Shown: positions 35,631-44,930, counted from the stretch's first letter. The stretch: 49,371 nucleotides of DNA from Arenicellales bacterium (GCA_030754035.1 JASMBC010000005.1:1-49371); one strand, 5' to 3'. Notes: generated by a model from the sequence alone, not told the origin. Translations and numbers: made by a program.

Positions 35631-35733
35631 GGCTCCCTCGGGGCCGGTCACGGTCGGCCAAAGGCATTACTGTGGGCAGCGGATTCTACCGGCTCGGCCG
35701 CTGCCCGGCCAGCGCCGGCTCACACAAGGCGCT

Positions 35734-36555
35734 TCAGGCAGGCCACACCAGCGGGTAGCGCTCGCTATCCAGTGGGTCTCCATCGCGGTGGGCGCTCGAA
35801 CGCAGGTTCTCATTCGTGCCCACACGTGTATCGTAAACCACATCATCGCCGGTGTAGCGCACAGCATATCCCCGTCTGCGTTGGTCGCGCCTGAGATTGC
35901 CACCCGAGCCATGCACTGTAAGACCATGAAAAACATAAACATCACCAGGCTCTAGATCCCAACTGACCAGCTCGTAATCTTCACGCTGCGCTTCGATGTC
36001 GGGCATCGGTTCGTAATTGGGGTTAATCTCGTAACGATCCTGCCCCACCGTCTCACCAAAAGCCTGGGGCTGAAACCAGCGGCCCCAACGATGAGACCCG
36101 GGCACAAACTCCAGTGCACCCGAATCCACCGTTACCGGGTCAAGTGCGATCCAAAAAGACAGCACCTGCCAGCCCCGCATCGCCCAGTAAGGCTGGTCGT
36201 TGTGCCATCGGGTTCGGTTTGGTGTGCCAGGCTCTTTGGCGAACAACTGGTCATATAACAGGTTGACCTTTTTCGAGTCCAAAAGTTGCGCAGCAAGCCC
36301 TGGCAGTGGAGATTGAAAGCAGAACGCACGAAACCTTTGGTCGTGCTCCCACAGGCGCAAGTTACCGTGAAAGCGGCCCTGGCTATTGTCAGGTTGATAA
36401 CCATGAAAGAAAGGGCCCGGAGAATTGATATCGGTTTCAATCGCCTCGGCCAGGGTCTTGAGCCACTGTTGACTTACACACTGGCGAATCACTGCCACAC
36501 CATCGGTACGGAATTGAGAAACCAGTTCTAAAGACAAGCGTTTGGGTGGTGTCAT
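35734..36555 (-). CDS. Phytanoyl-CoA dioxygenase (PhyH) family oxygenase
   Basis: A 273-residue Fe(II)/2-oxoglutarate dioxygenase. The iron triad is complete: His118 and Asp120 in RWHNDQPYW and His215 in HGLTVHGS, with arginines at 226-228 (RRR) for 2-oxoglutarate. The family hydroxylates small molecules, including ectoine, L-proline analogues and phytanoyl-CoA. It lacks the ectoine hydroxylase signature and no ectABC is present, so 5-hydroxyectoine formation is unlikely. Divergent from the aldo/keto reductase gene. Substrate unknown. Confidence 0.85.
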   Translation of the reverse strand: MTPPKRLSLELVSQFRTDGVAVIRQCVSQQWLKTLAEAIETDINSPGPFFHGYQPDNSQGRFHGNLRLWEHDQRFRAFCFQSPLPGLAAQLLDSKKVNLLYDQLFAKEPGTPNRTRWHNDQPYWAMRGWQVLSFWIALDPVTVDSGALEFVPGSHRWGRWFQPQAFGETVGQDRYEINPNYEPMPDIEAQREDYELVSWDLEPGDVYVFHGLTVHGSGGNLRRDQRRRGYAVRYTGDDVVYDTRVGTNENLRSSAHRDGDPLDSERYPLVWPA

Positions 36556-36671
36556 AGCAAGCGTTCTTCAAAGATCACGTGAGAGCCCCATCTTGGTTCG
36601 CCCGGCCATTATGTTACATACTCCCATGCGGGCGAAGGCTGGCACCAACCACAACGCAAGGAAATCTGAAG

Positions 36672-37706
36672 ATGCGCTATCAACCGTTAGGACGCACTGG
36701 CATTGAAGTATCGGCGATATGCCTGGGCACCATGACCTGGGGCGAGCAGAATACGTCAAAGGAAGGCTTCGCGCAGATGGATCATGCCCTTGCGGGCGGC
36801 ATCAATTTCTTCGATACGGCAGAGATGTACCCGGTGGATGTTCGCGCTGAAACCTATGGCCATACCGAGGCCATCATCGGAGACTGGCTGGCTGAACGGC
36901 GCTGTCGCGATCAGATTATCCTTGCGAGCAAGGTCTGTGGCCCAGGGCAGAGTCATATCCGTGGGGGCGATTGCCGCTTTACCCGGGACACCATTCACAG
37001 CGCGTGTGAGGGCAGCCTGAAGCGCCTGCGTACCGACTATATCGACCTGTATCAACTGCACTGGCCGGACCGGGGCTGGACCGATTTTAAAAACCTCGGA
37101 CAAACTCAAGTCATTGAGGACGTGGGCTCTGACCGCGAGGAAACCCTGATCGCACTCGATGAGCTGATCCAGGCCGGAAAAATCCGAGCCTGGGGCATCT
37201 CTAATGAAAGTGCCTGGGGAGTGATGGACTTTGTCGCCCGGGCTGATAAGGGTCGAGTGTCACGTCCCGCCAGCATCCAGAATGCCTACAGTCTTCTTAA
37301 CCGCAAGTTTGAGTTTGCCCTTGCCGAAATTGCCTTGCGAGAACACGTTGGCCTGCTTGCCTATGCGCCCATCGCAGCAGGTGTGCTGACCGGGAAGTAT
37401 CTTGACGGCGCGCGCCCGCCTGGCGCTCGTAACACGCTATGGCCTTCCAACACCCGCTATTTCAGCGATCAGGCCCAATCTGCCACCAGAGCTTATGTCA
37501 AACTCGCCGGCGAATTGGGGCTGTCGCCTGAGGTACTCGCCCATGCTTTCGTTCTGAGCCGACCGTTTTTAACCGCCTCGATTGTCGGGGCTACCCGGAT
37601 AGGACATCTGGACCAGGCTTTCGCTGCACTAGACTACACGATATCAGATGAACTCGTCTCGCGTCTGCAGGAACTGCACCATCAATATCTGGTGCCGGCA
37701 CCCTAA
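36672..37706 (+). CDS. Aldo/keto reductase, Tas-like
   Basis: A 344-residue NADPH-dependent reductase with an eight-strand barrel. The catalytic tetrad is visible: Asp48 and Tyr53 in FFDTAEMYPV, Lys in ILASKV and His in YQLHWPDR. YDLHWPDR-type motifs and the MRYQPLGRTGIEVSAICLGTM start place it with Tas/YajO-like AKRs. ATG 36672 follows AAGGAAAT; the frame start at 36579 is upstream non-coding. The ureohydrolase gene follows after 36 bases and is probably in the same operon. Substrate unknown. Confidence 0.9.
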   Translation: MRYQPLGRTGIEVSAICLGTMTWGEQNTSKEGFAQMDHALAGGINFFDTAEMYPVDVRAETYGHTEAIIGDWLAERRCRDQIILASKVCGPGQSHIRGGDCRFTRDTIHSACEGSLKRLRTDYIDLYQLHWPDRGWTDFKNLGQTQVIEDVGSDREETLIALDELIQAGKIRAWGISNESAWGVMDFVARADKGRVSRPASIQNAYSLLNRKFEFALAEIALREHVGLLAYAPIAAGVLTGKYLDGARPPGARNTLWPSNTRYFSDQAQSATRAYVKLAGELGLSPEVLAHAFVLSRPFLTASIVGATRIGHLDQAFAALDYTISDELVSRLQELHHQYLVPAP

Positions 37707-37742
37707 GACATTCCCTATACCCAACGATCAAAAGAAATTGTC

Positions 37743-38696
37743 ATGACTAAACCGTTAACCCAGGCGCCGCAGGTACCAGCGCGCACCTTCTTGAATTTTC
37801 CCCTCGTTCTGGATCTTGATAATCTTGAAGCAGACATCGCTATTCTTGGCATTCCCTATGGCCTGCCCTATCGGCCACACGAGATGGCCAATGACCAGAG
37901 CCGGGCGCCAGACGCGATCCGCCAGGGCCCAAGCTACGTTCCCTACACCCTGTCCAGTTACGACTGGGATCTCGATGGATACCTGCTCGATGGCCGTGAT
38001 ATCACTGTGGTCGACTGCGGTAATGTCAGCGCTGATCTCAACGATCACCAGGAACACTACCGTCGCGCTGAGCAGGCCGCCCGAAAGATTCTGGCGACGG
38101 GCACAACCCTGATAGCCCTGGGTGGAGATCACGGGATTCCGATTCCCGTCATGCGCGCCCTTCAGCGCCAGGAGACCATCACACTGGTGCATATCGATGC
38201 CCACATTGACTGGCGTGACCAAGTCAATGGCGTGCGTGAAGGCTACTCAAGTCCTATCCGGCGCGCTTCAGAGATGGACTGGTTTGGCTCCATCGTGCAG
38301 ATCGGTATTCGTGGTAACGGCAGTGCTCGAGCAGAAGAAGTACAAGATGCGCGGGACTACGGCGCAGATATCATTACCGCTTACGAAATGCATGAGATTG
38401 GTATGGCAGCTGTACTAGAGCGCATTCCCGATGGCGGACCCTATTACTTGACTATTGACGCCGACGGATTGGACCCTACCATCATGCCGGGAGTAATGGC
38501 GCAGGCCCCCGGAGGTCTGAACTGGTTACAGGTTCGACAACTGGTTCATGGCCTGGTCAACAAAGGCCGGGTGCTGGGAATGGATCTGGTGGAGATTGCA
38601 CCCTCTTATGATCATGGGCACATTACGATCACTCACGCAGAACGGTTGATCTGTAATTTTATCGGCGCTTGTGTGCGGGCCGGCTACTACGACTGA
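37743..38696 (+). CDS. Arginase/agmatinase-family ureohydrolase
   Basis: A 317-residue binuclear manganese hydrolase of guanidino compounds, releasing urea. Metal ligands: His130 in GGDHG, Asp152, His154 and Asp156 in DAHID, and Asp239 with Asp241 in DADGLDP. Where agmatinases have SHGTPFRRA, this has YSSPIRRASE, without the substrate-loop His, so the substrate probably differs from agmatine. Candidates are guanidinobutyrate, guanidinopropionate or another guanidino acid. It follows an aldo/keto reductase and lies near a creatinase-like gene, consistent with use of guanidino compounds as nitrogen sources. Confidence 0.87.
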   Translation: MTKPLTQAPQVPARTFLNFPLVLDLDNLEADIAILGIPYGLPYRPHEMANDQSRAPDAIRQGPSYVPYTLSSYDWDLDGYLLDGRDITVVDCGNVSADLNDHQEHYRRAEQAARKILATGTTLIALGGDHGIPIPVMRALQRQETITLVHIDAHIDWRDQVNGVREGYSSPIRRASEMDWFGSIVQIGIRGNGSARAEEVQDARDYGADIITAYEMHEIGMAAVLERIPDGGPYYLTIDADGLDPTIMPGVMAQAPGGLNWLQVRQLVHGLVNKGRVLGMDLVEIAPSYDHGHITITHAERLICNFIGACVRAGYYD

Positions 38697-38726
38697 TGTA
38701 AGCAACAGATGCTGTACTCTTCGCGG

Positions 38727-39764
38727 TTAGAGTTGAGCCGCCAAAGCCGTTAGCAGATCATCGACTTCAGCCTCAGAAGTGTTCCAGGCGGTCACAAACC
38801 GCATTGCCTTTCCATCAAGCTCTTCATCGTTGACCTTGATGCCCTGCTGGGCCAGAGCCTTAATCAAAGACCGAGGCATACGCACAAACACCTCATTGGA
38901 CTGGGTGGGGTAAGCAAGCTCAATGCCAGGCAGCGCATCAAGGCCCTGACCCAAACGCTGGGCCATGGTGTTTGCCTGCCGGGCATTGCGTAGCCAGACA
39001 TCGTCAGCAAGGTAACCCTCAAACTGCGCCGAGATAAAGCGGCTTTTTGAAAGCAGTTGCCCGGCGCGTTTTTGCAAAAATGGAAAATCGCCCACGAGTT
39101 CGGGCTTGAAAAAGATTACCACCTCCGCCGCCAGGCAGCCGTTCTTGGTGCCGCCAAAAGACAGCACGTCGATTCCCGCTTGCCAGGTCATCTGCGCTGG
39201 CGTTATCCCAAGCGTCACCAGGGCATTGGCAAACCGCGCGCCATCCATGTGAACCGGCAGCTGGTGTGCGCGTGCAACTGATGTAATCGACTTGATCTGG
39301 TCAAGCGGATATACCGTACCTGACTCACAGGCCTGGGTGATGCTTACGGCCGAGGGCTGAGCATGGTGTACGTTGCCGCGGCCGTAAATTGCCTGCTCGA
39401 GTGTGTCTGCACTGATCCTGCCATCGACGCCCTTCATATCTATCAGTTTTGCGCCGCCGGTAAACATCTCCGGTGCACCACATTCATCGGTATTGATATG
39501 AGATAACTCATGGCAGAAGATTTTTCCAAATGACGGCGTCAAAGCAGACAACGCCAAGGCATTGGCGGCGGTCCCGGTCGTCACCGGAAAAGCCGTTACC
39601 GGTGTTTCAAATATTTCAGAAAGTCTTGCGCGAAGTCCTGCGGTCCATGGGTCTTCACCGTAAGATGGCGTGGTTCCGGTATTGGCACGCGCTAAGGCCT
39701 GCATAACCTCGGAGCAGGCGCAGGAGACGTTATCGGAAGCGAAATTATTCACGGAATTGCCCAT
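38727..39764 (-). CDS. Low-specificity threonine aldolase-like PLP enzyme
   Basis: A 345-residue fold-type I PLP enzyme that cleaves beta-hydroxy amino acids to glycine and an aldehyde. The PLP lysine is Lys207 in SFGGTKNG; HMDGARFANA provides the PLP-ring Asp and Arg, and ASDNVSCACSEVM is a typical start. It is the last gene of a six-gene minus-strand row after doeA and doeB. That position hints that a hydroxylated amino acid, or glycine supply, is part of the same pathway. It could also be an ordinary LtaE. Confidence 0.87.
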   Translation of the reverse strand: MGNSVNNFASDNVSCACSEVMQALARANTGTTPSYGEDPWTAGLRARLSEIFETPVTAFPVTTGTAANALALSALTPSFGKIFCHELSHINTDECGAPEMFTGGAKLIDMKGVDGRISADTLEQAIYGRGNVHHAQPSAVSITQACESGTVYPLDQIKSITSVARAHQLPVHMDGARFANALVTLGITPAQMTWQAGIDVLSFGGTKNGCLAAEVVIFFKPELVGDFPFLQKRAGQLLSKSRFISAQFEGYLADDVWLRNARQANTMAQRLGQGLDALPGIELAYPTQSNEVFVRMPRSLIKALAQQGIKVNDEELDGKAMRFVTAWNTSEAEVDDLLTALAAQL

Positions 39765-39800
39765 GGTAAAACCTTAATTGATAGAGAAAACTTTTTACTG

Positions 39801-40982
39801 CTAATCGATGACGATCAGTTCGCGCGCTACGTCACACAGGCGCTCGCCACCGCTATCGGTCACGATGAAGGGTTCCGATACGGCAGCGCCGATCGTCTCC
39901 AGCCAGACGCCCGATTGGAAATGAAAGCACATACCGCTTTGCAGAACGGTTGTGTCACCTGGACGTAGACTGGCAGTGCGCTCCCCCCAGTCTGGCGGGT
40001 AATTGACGCCGATCGGATACCCCACCCGGCTTTCTTTTTGGTAGCCGTTGCGGTTGAGCACCTTCTGCCATACCGCCTCAACCTCCTCACAGGTCGAGCC
40101 AGGGCGGGCTACCTCCAGAGCGGCATCGACTCCCTCAACGATGGTATCCGCCAACTTCACGACTTCTTGAGGCGGTGTGCCGAGATACAGTGTGCGCGTC
40201 AGCGGGGCCTGGTAATGGTGCCGAGCACCACCCAACTCCATCATTACCAGGGCATCATCAGGCAAGGGGTGTTCAGACCAGGTCAGGTGTGGCGTGCTGG
40301 TGCCCTCAGCCACCTGTATCAGCGGGCATAAGCTACTGTAGTTGCCATATTTGCCGTTAACACCCATCACCTGTGCGTGGTAAACCTCAGCGATGATCTC
40401 GTACTCCGGCACACCGGGCGCGACTTTTGCGATTGCCCTGTTCATGGCAGCGCTTACGATCTGGCCTGCTTCGCGCATATAAACTAACTCGGCGTCTGAT
40501 TTGATCAGCCGTGCCCAGTTCACCAGTTCCTGTGAATCAGACACGCTTGCGTCTGGCATGCCTTTAACCAGGTGGGCGTGTGCACGGGCAGTGTAGTAAT
40601 GCGCATCCAACTCCACCCCAATGCGGGCCGATCCCCAGCCACGCGCGGTAATCAGTTCTGCCAGCTCATCGTAGGGATGTTCGCTCGGGTGATGAATCAG
40701 CGTTTCGGAAAAAGTTGTAATGTTCTCTGGTGGAATATCTGTGGTGATGTGTGCTGCTTTTGCATCCTGGGGGCGGCCAAACCAGATCGGACTTGCCTCA
40801 TCGGTATGAACGAGAACCACCTGGGGGGTGTAAAAAGACCAGCCATCAAAGCCGGTTAACCAGTTCATATTCGCCGGATCCTGACAGATGATCAGATCAA
40901 AACCCTGATCGACCATTCTCTTTTTTGTCTTAACCAGGCGGCGGTCATATTCTGCCTTGGGAAACGGCTTGCTGTATTGCAT
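39801..40982 (-). CDS. doeA: Ectoine hydrolase (DoeA/EutD), M24 family
   Basis: A 393-residue pita-bread-fold enzyme that opens the ectoine ring to N-acetyl-2,4-diaminobutyrate. Characteristic segments are DPANMNWLTGFDGWSFY near the start, VNWARLIKSDAEL..MREAGQI, TPHLTWSEHPLP and GYPIGVNYPPDWGERTASLRPGD, all as in ectoine hydrolases. The usual M24 metal aspartates are absent (MMELGGARHHYQAPLTRT), as expected for this non-metal branch. It lies 45 bases downstream of doeB, the partner deacetylase, in one operon. Confidence 0.9.
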   Translation of the reverse strand: MQYSKPFPKAEYDRRLVKTKKRMVDQGFDLIICQDPANMNWLTGFDGWSFYTPQVVLVHTDEASPIWFGRPQDAKAAHITTDIPPENITTFSETLIHHPSEHPYDELAELITARGWGSARIGVELDAHYYTARAHAHLVKGMPDASVSDSQELVNWARLIKSDAELVYMREAGQIVSAAMNRAIAKVAPGVPEYEIIAEVYHAQVMGVNGKYGNYSSLCPLIQVAEGTSTPHLTWSEHPLPDDALVMMELGGARHHYQAPLTRTLYLGTPPQEVVKLADTIVEGVDAALEVARPGSTCEEVEAVWQKVLNRNGYQKESRVGYPIGVNYPPDWGERTASLRPGDTTVLQSGMCFHFQSGVWLETIGAAVSEPFIVTDSGGERLCDVARELIVID

Positions 40983-41027
40983 GTCGATTTCTTTATGAAT
41001 AGTGGATGTTTTGCCAAGCTACGATGA

Positions 41028-42020
41028 TCAGTCAACCTTTAGCGCAATCACCGCCAGAAAATCTCCTGGCTTGATCAGGCAGGGATAATGACGGCCCATA
41101 AAGATGCCATCTACCTTCGATCGGTATTCTACCGGGGGCGCCCCGGTTCGCTCTGTGTCATGAATCACTCCGATCAGATCACCTTCCTTAACCTCATCGC
41201 CCAGGTTGTTACACATCTCGAGAAGTCCAGAATGCTCAGAGGTGATAAAACAGCGCGGGTCCATTGTATCTACGTTAGCTGACGGCATTCGTTCTGGCTT
41301 ACCAGGCAAAATACCGGCATGCATGAGCACGTTGGAGATGCCGCGCTTTGCGATACCCGCAGTGGTTGCATCAGTAGAGCCGCCACCGCCCAGCTCAGTG
41401 CCTACAAAAACCTTTCCCTGGTTCTCGGCAGCAGTGTCATAAAGATGAACAGGCTCATGCTCTAGCAGCATCATCGAATAGGGGGCATTAAATGCCTCCA
41501 CCGCAGCAACACAGCGGGCCTGCTGCTCTTTATCATCCAACACGTGAGCCGCGCCGAATGGGGCGAACTTCATCGTCTTACCACCGGAATGAATATCGAT
41601 TACGTAATCCGCCAGCGGCAGCAATGTGCGGGAAAAATAATCCGCGACAATCTGGGTAATGGTGCCATCCGGATCGCCGGGGAACACCCGGTTCATGTTG
41701 CCGCCATCGATTGATGAGGTCCGTTTACCGGCCCTGAAGGCAGGGTAATTCATGGCCGGCACAATAATCACACGGCCACTGATGGCCTCCGCGTTAAGCT
41801 CAGTGGCCAGACACCAGAGCGCTATGGGTCCTTCGTACTCATCGCCATGATTGGCGCCAGTGAGCAACGCGGTAGGTCCTTCACCATTTCTAACCACCGT
41901 GACTGGGATCATCACTGCGCCCCAGGCTGAATCATCCCCCGAATAGGGAACCTTCAAAAAACCATGCTGAACGCCATCGGCATCAAAATCTACTGTGGGT
42001 TGGATCGGGTTATCTCTCAT
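41028..42020 (-). CDS. doeB: N-acetyl-2,4-diaminobutyrate deacetylase (DoeB/EutE)
   Basis: A 330-residue zinc-dependent deacylase of the aspartoacylase/succinylglutamate desuccinylase family. Zn ligands are His58 and Glu61 in GANHGDEYEG and His144 in DIHSGG; RAGKRTSSIDGGNMNRVFPG is the conserved substrate loop. It acts after DoeA, giving 2,4-diaminobutyrate and acetate. ATG 42020 is preceded by AGGAGGACC, an excellent ribosome site; the frame start at 42047 is not. Followed by doeA. Confidence 0.9.
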   Translation of the reverse strand: MRDNPIQPTVDFDADGVQHGFLKVPYSGDDSAWGAVMIPVTVVRNGEGPTALLTGANHGDEYEGPIALWCLATELNAEAISGRVIIVPAMNYPAFRAGKRTSSIDGGNMNRVFPGDPDGTITQIVADYFSRTLLPLADYVIDIHSGGKTMKFAPFGAAHVLDDKEQQARCVAAVEAFNAPYSMMLLEHEPVHLYDTAAENQGKVFVGTELGGGGSTDATTAGIAKRGISNVLMHAGILPGKPERMPSANVDTMDPRCFITSEHSGLLEMCNNLGDEVKEGDLIGVIHDTERTGAPPVEYRSKVDGIFMGRHYPCLIKPGDFLAVIALKVD

Positions 42021-42119
42021 GGGTCCTCCTGACAAGCGTCTGCTCAAGTCCTGAATCCGGGCTTATTGATGCCCTAGTGGGGTTCGCGACCGGGTTACGG
42101 GAGGGTCGAAGAATGCTAT

Positions 42120-42851
42120 TTAAACATTCACGAAATAACGACCGATTCCCTTCAAGGTCATATAGAGGTACTGGCGCCGTGCATTGCCAACACCGTGCAT
42201 ATCACCAACCTCCAAGGCACGTTGAATCTCGGAGATCTCATGACCCAGAATTCCTACTGCCTCGTTCCAATCCAGATTGTGCAGGAAAGTGAACCAGATG
42301 CGGGCCGCGCGGTAGTACAGGAAGTCCGTCATATCGCGCAACGCCTGGTTTCCAATCAGACCCAGAAGAAGTTCGTGTAAATCGTTGCACAACAATGCAT
42401 AGGCCCGCTGATCAACCGGGCCATCCTTGAGTATTTCGACCCGGTCTTGCAGTGTTTTGATGTCCTTAAGAATTTCAGTAGTGGGTGCGATAGGAGACAG
42501 GTCACCGGTCATCTCCGACAGGCGCATTCGCAGTTCGTAGACCTCCTTAAATGCTTTGAGGTCAAGATCAGTAACGATAGTGCCAATACCATTGCGGGTC
42601 TCGACCAGGCCTTCATGACCCAAGCGCTGAAGAACATTTCGAACCGGCGTGCGACTGACCCCGAATTCCTCAGCGAGAAGGCCTTCGTTGAGCAATGTGC
42701 CCGGATGGTAGTCAAGCAGGCAGATTCGCTCGCGAATAGCCTTGTAGATGCGGTTGAATCTTTCGGATTGATTTTCGCGTCGTTGGCCAATAGACGACAC
42801 AGTTTTTTTTGCGGCAGTTGTCACATCATCACCCACTCCGCTAGTCGCCAA
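42120..42851 (-). CDS. GntR/FCD-family transcriptional regulator
   Basis: A 243-residue regulator. The N-terminal winged helix (about 33-100) includes the recognition helix EFGVSRTPVRNVLQRL; the C-terminal FCD domain is helical, with acid and His residues (NDLHELLLGLIGN, LGHEISEIQRAL) that bind a carboxylate ligand through a metal. It is inside the operon with eutA, doeB and doeA, overlapping eutA by 11 bases, so it likely controls these genes. Known ectoine-catabolism regulators are the MocR-type EnuR and the Lrp-type DoeX; an FCD type here is different. The start (TTG 42851, or GTG 42836/42824) is uncertain. Confidence 0.88.
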   Translation of the reverse strand: MATSGVGDDVTTAAKKTVSSIGQRRENQSERFNRIYKAIRERICLLDYHPGTLLNEGLLAEEFGVSRTPVRNVLQRLGHEGLVETRNGIGTIVTDLDLKAFKEVYELRMRLSEMTGDLSPIAPTTEILKDIKTLQDRVEILKDGPVDQRAYALLCNDLHELLLGLIGNQALRDMTDFLYYRAARIWFTFLHNLDWNEAVGILGHEISEIQRALEVGDMHGVGNARRQYLYMTLKGIGRYFVNV

Positions 42852-43668
42852 GTTTGGGTCTTAGACAGTTGTCACCCCAATCAAGTTGGAAAAGCCGGCC
42901 ATAGCCTTCAATAGCATCATCGATGCCGGCACGACGCAGACAATCCCACAGCATGGCCTGATTAGAGCACACAACAGGTTTACCGGCGGCATCTTCGATC
43001 TGCTGTAACACGTCGATGGTGCGGATACCGCCACAGCTGACAAAGATGGCATCGGCATCATCCCGGTCTACACTCAGGGCAAAGTCCCGAAGGTAAGAAG
43101 GGGTGATGCGGCCCATCGCCTCGCCATCTTCGACATTCAGGCCCTGGATATCGAGCACCTCAAATCCCTTTCCCTGAAGGAATTTCAGTTCCATCGTGTT
43201 GATCTCATCAAGATAGGGCGTGGCCACCACGATTCTGTGCGCTTCCAGCCGGTGCAGGGCGTTGATAACGCCGGTAACCAGGGTTGCCGGCTGGGCCCAG
43301 GGAGCACCGCGTCTGATCTCGGCCATCACCCGTTCCTCGCCGATGACGATCGACCCGGAGGTACAGGCGTAACAGACCACGTCCGGGCGTGCTTCTGGCT
43401 GCAGCAGCGAGGCAGCCTCGGCCATATCGTCGATATGGGCAGCGAGATTGGCAACGGTGCAGTCATTGTCTGTGCGCAGGCGGGTGACACTGGCCCCCAC
43501 ACCTTCAGGTATCAGGCGAAAGATGTTCTCTTCCATCGCAAGATCAGTGGAGAGAATGATGAACCCCAGTTTAGCCCGCCAGTGAGTGCCCTGGTCGTAG
43601 CCCACTTCACGCGGTGTGGAGCGCACGGGGTTTGTCGGTACCGTCCCGACTCTGCTGTTACCCGACAT
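42841..43668 (-). CDS. eutA: EutA-like protein of the Asp/Glu racemase superfamily (copy 1)
   Basis: A 275-residue protein of the arylmalonate decarboxylase/maleate isomerase branch. The two active-site cysteines are kept: Cys102 in CYACTSGS and Cys212 in FVSCGGIRT. EutA proteins are encoded in many ectoine-utilisation clusters, where their reaction is unproven; an isomerase or racemase step is supposed. ATG 43668 directly follows the TAA of the upstream PLP-enzyme gene, so the two are translationally coupled. A second copy is at 47636-48421. Confidence 0.85.
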   Translation of the reverse strand: MSGNSRVGTVPTNPVRSTPREVGYDQGTHWRAKLGFIILSTDLAMEENIFRLIPEGVGASVTRLRTDNDCTVANLAAHIDDMAEAASLLQPEARPDVVCYACTSGSIVIGEERVMAEIRRGAPWAQPATLVTGVINALHRLEAHRIVVATPYLDEINTMELKFLQGKGFEVLDIQGLNVEDGEAMGRITPSYLRDFALSVDRDDADAIFVSCGGIRTIDVLQQIEDAAGKPVVCSNQAMLWDCLRRAGIDDAIEGYGRLFQLDWGDNCLRPKLGD

Positions 43669-44877
43669 TTAACCGAGTACCCGGGCGAGATCAGCAGACA
43701 GATCCGCGGGATCTTCTAAGCCCACAGAAAGCCTGAAAACCCCGTCACCGGCAAATTCACGGTACGCCGCCAGTTGCTCATCGGACAGGTGATAACTCGA
43801 TGCCATCAGGTCATCGGTCCCGAGCCAGCAGATCAGGCTGCGATGATGACCCAGGGATACCGCGTAATGGATGACCTGCAGCTGCGCCATCATCTGCCGG
43901 CTCATAGCCGGGCCATCGCTGACTCGAAAAGAAAGCATCCCGGAGAAGTTATCCATCTGGCGGCAGGCGAGTTCATGGTGCGGATGACTTGGCAGGCCCG
44001 GGTAGAACACCCTGTCGACCTGAGGGTGTGCTTCCAGATACCTCGCCAGCGCCATGGCATTGTCCTGGTGGGCCTGCATCCGGATCGGCAGCGTTGCCAG
44101 ACCCCGATTAATCAGCCACGCATTGAACGGACTGATCACTCCGCCGAAATGAATCTGTCCAGCAGTCGCAACTGCCTGGATATTCTCTTCAGATGCAAGG
44201 ACCGCGCCACCCATCGCGTCACCATGCCCGCAGCAGTACTTGGTCAGCGAATGAATCACATAATCCGCACCAAGGGTGATTGGCTGTGTCGCGATCGGAG
44301 TGGCAAAAGTGGAGTCAATAGCGAGGCGGGCTCCGTGCTGATGCGCGATCGCGGCGACAGCCGCGATGTCAGTCAGGCGCATGGTCGGATTGGCCGGTGT
44401 CTCACCCCAGACCAGGCGGGTCGCCGGGGTAATTGCGCGCTCGATCGCATCCAGGTCCGAGAAATTCGCCGCTACGACTTCGATCCCCATTCGGGCAAGA
44501 TCGTTGCGCGCCAGCTCGGCCGTTCCCGGATAGTTAGCATCGCTGATGACCAGTCGATCGCCGGATTTCAGCAGACTGAACAATACGGCAGCCGTTGCCG
44601 CCATACCGGAGGCGAAACAGCGGCAGGCCTGTGCCTGTTCAAGCGTTGCGAGCTTGTCTTCTAACTGCCGTACTGTCGGATTGCTCCAGCGACTGTAAAT
44701 GTAGGGAGCCTTCTCAGGAATATCGTAAGCAGAAAAACCTACCGGCTCGTCCAGCACAAAGGTACTCGACATGACTATATTCGGTGCCGATGCGCCGGTA
44801 TGTGGATCCGGCCCTTCGCCGGCGTGAACCGCCAGCGTGCGCTGCCCTGGAGAATTCCGCCCGCCCTTGTCAGCCAT
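43669..44877 (-). CDS. Cys/Met-metabolism PLP enzyme (cystathionine synthase/lyase family)
   Basis: A 402-residue PLP enzyme that performs beta- or gamma-elimination or replacement. The PLP lysine is Lys213 in HSLTKYCCGHGD, Asp188 holds the pyridine nitrogen, Tyr61 and Arg63 (YSRWSNPT) bind phosphate from the neighbouring subunit, and Tyr116 stacks on PLP. The methionine gamma-lyase cysteine is replaced by Pro (NYPGT). It heads the ectoine-type operon, so a gamma-substituted amino acid such as 2,4-diaminobutyrate is a candidate substrate. It may instead be an ordinary sulfur enzyme. Confidence 0.85.
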   Translation of the reverse strand: MADKGGRNSPGQRTLAVHAGEGPDPHTGASAPNIVMSSTFVLDEPVGFSAYDIPEKAPYIYSRWSNPTVRQLEDKLATLEQAQACRCFASGMAATAAVLFSLLKSGDRLVISDANYPGTAELARNDLARMGIEVVAANFSDLDAIERAITPATRLVWGETPANPTMRLTDIAAVAAIAHQHGARLAIDSTFATPIATQPITLGADYVIHSLTKYCCGHGDAMGGAVLASEENIQAVATAGQIHFGGVISPFNAWLINRGLATLPIRMQAHQDNAMALARYLEAHPQVDRVFYPGLPSHPHHELACRQMDNFSGMLSFRVSDGPAMSRQMMAQLQVIHYAVSLGHHRSLICWLGTDDLMASSYHLSDEQLAAYREFAGDGVFRLSVGLEDPADLSADLARVLG

Positions 44878-44890
44878 CTTTTTTCCTTAT

Positions 44891-44930
44891 CTTGTGCTTC
44901 AGTTCAACAAGAAGTATATTATCTTTATAC
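44891..44930. promoter_or_regulatory. Candidate operator region between divergent operons
   Basis: CTTGT (44891-44895) and ACAAG (44907-44911) form an inverted repeat. GTATA (44914-44918) and TATAC (44926-44930) form a second one right beside it. Both lie in the 142-base divergent region and could be sites for the FCD regulator, whose family often binds TTGT/ACAA-type palindromes. Confidence 0.35.

Noticed and set aside
35734-36555. Ectoine 5-hydroxylase (EctD)
   Set aside because: It is a PhyH-family dioxygenase but lacks the EctD signature segment, and no ectABC synthesis genes are in the window.
43774-44664. 296-codon plus-strand open frame
   Set aside because: It lies wholly antisense to the Cys/Met PLP enzyme, whose catalytic residues are intact, and its product looks random.
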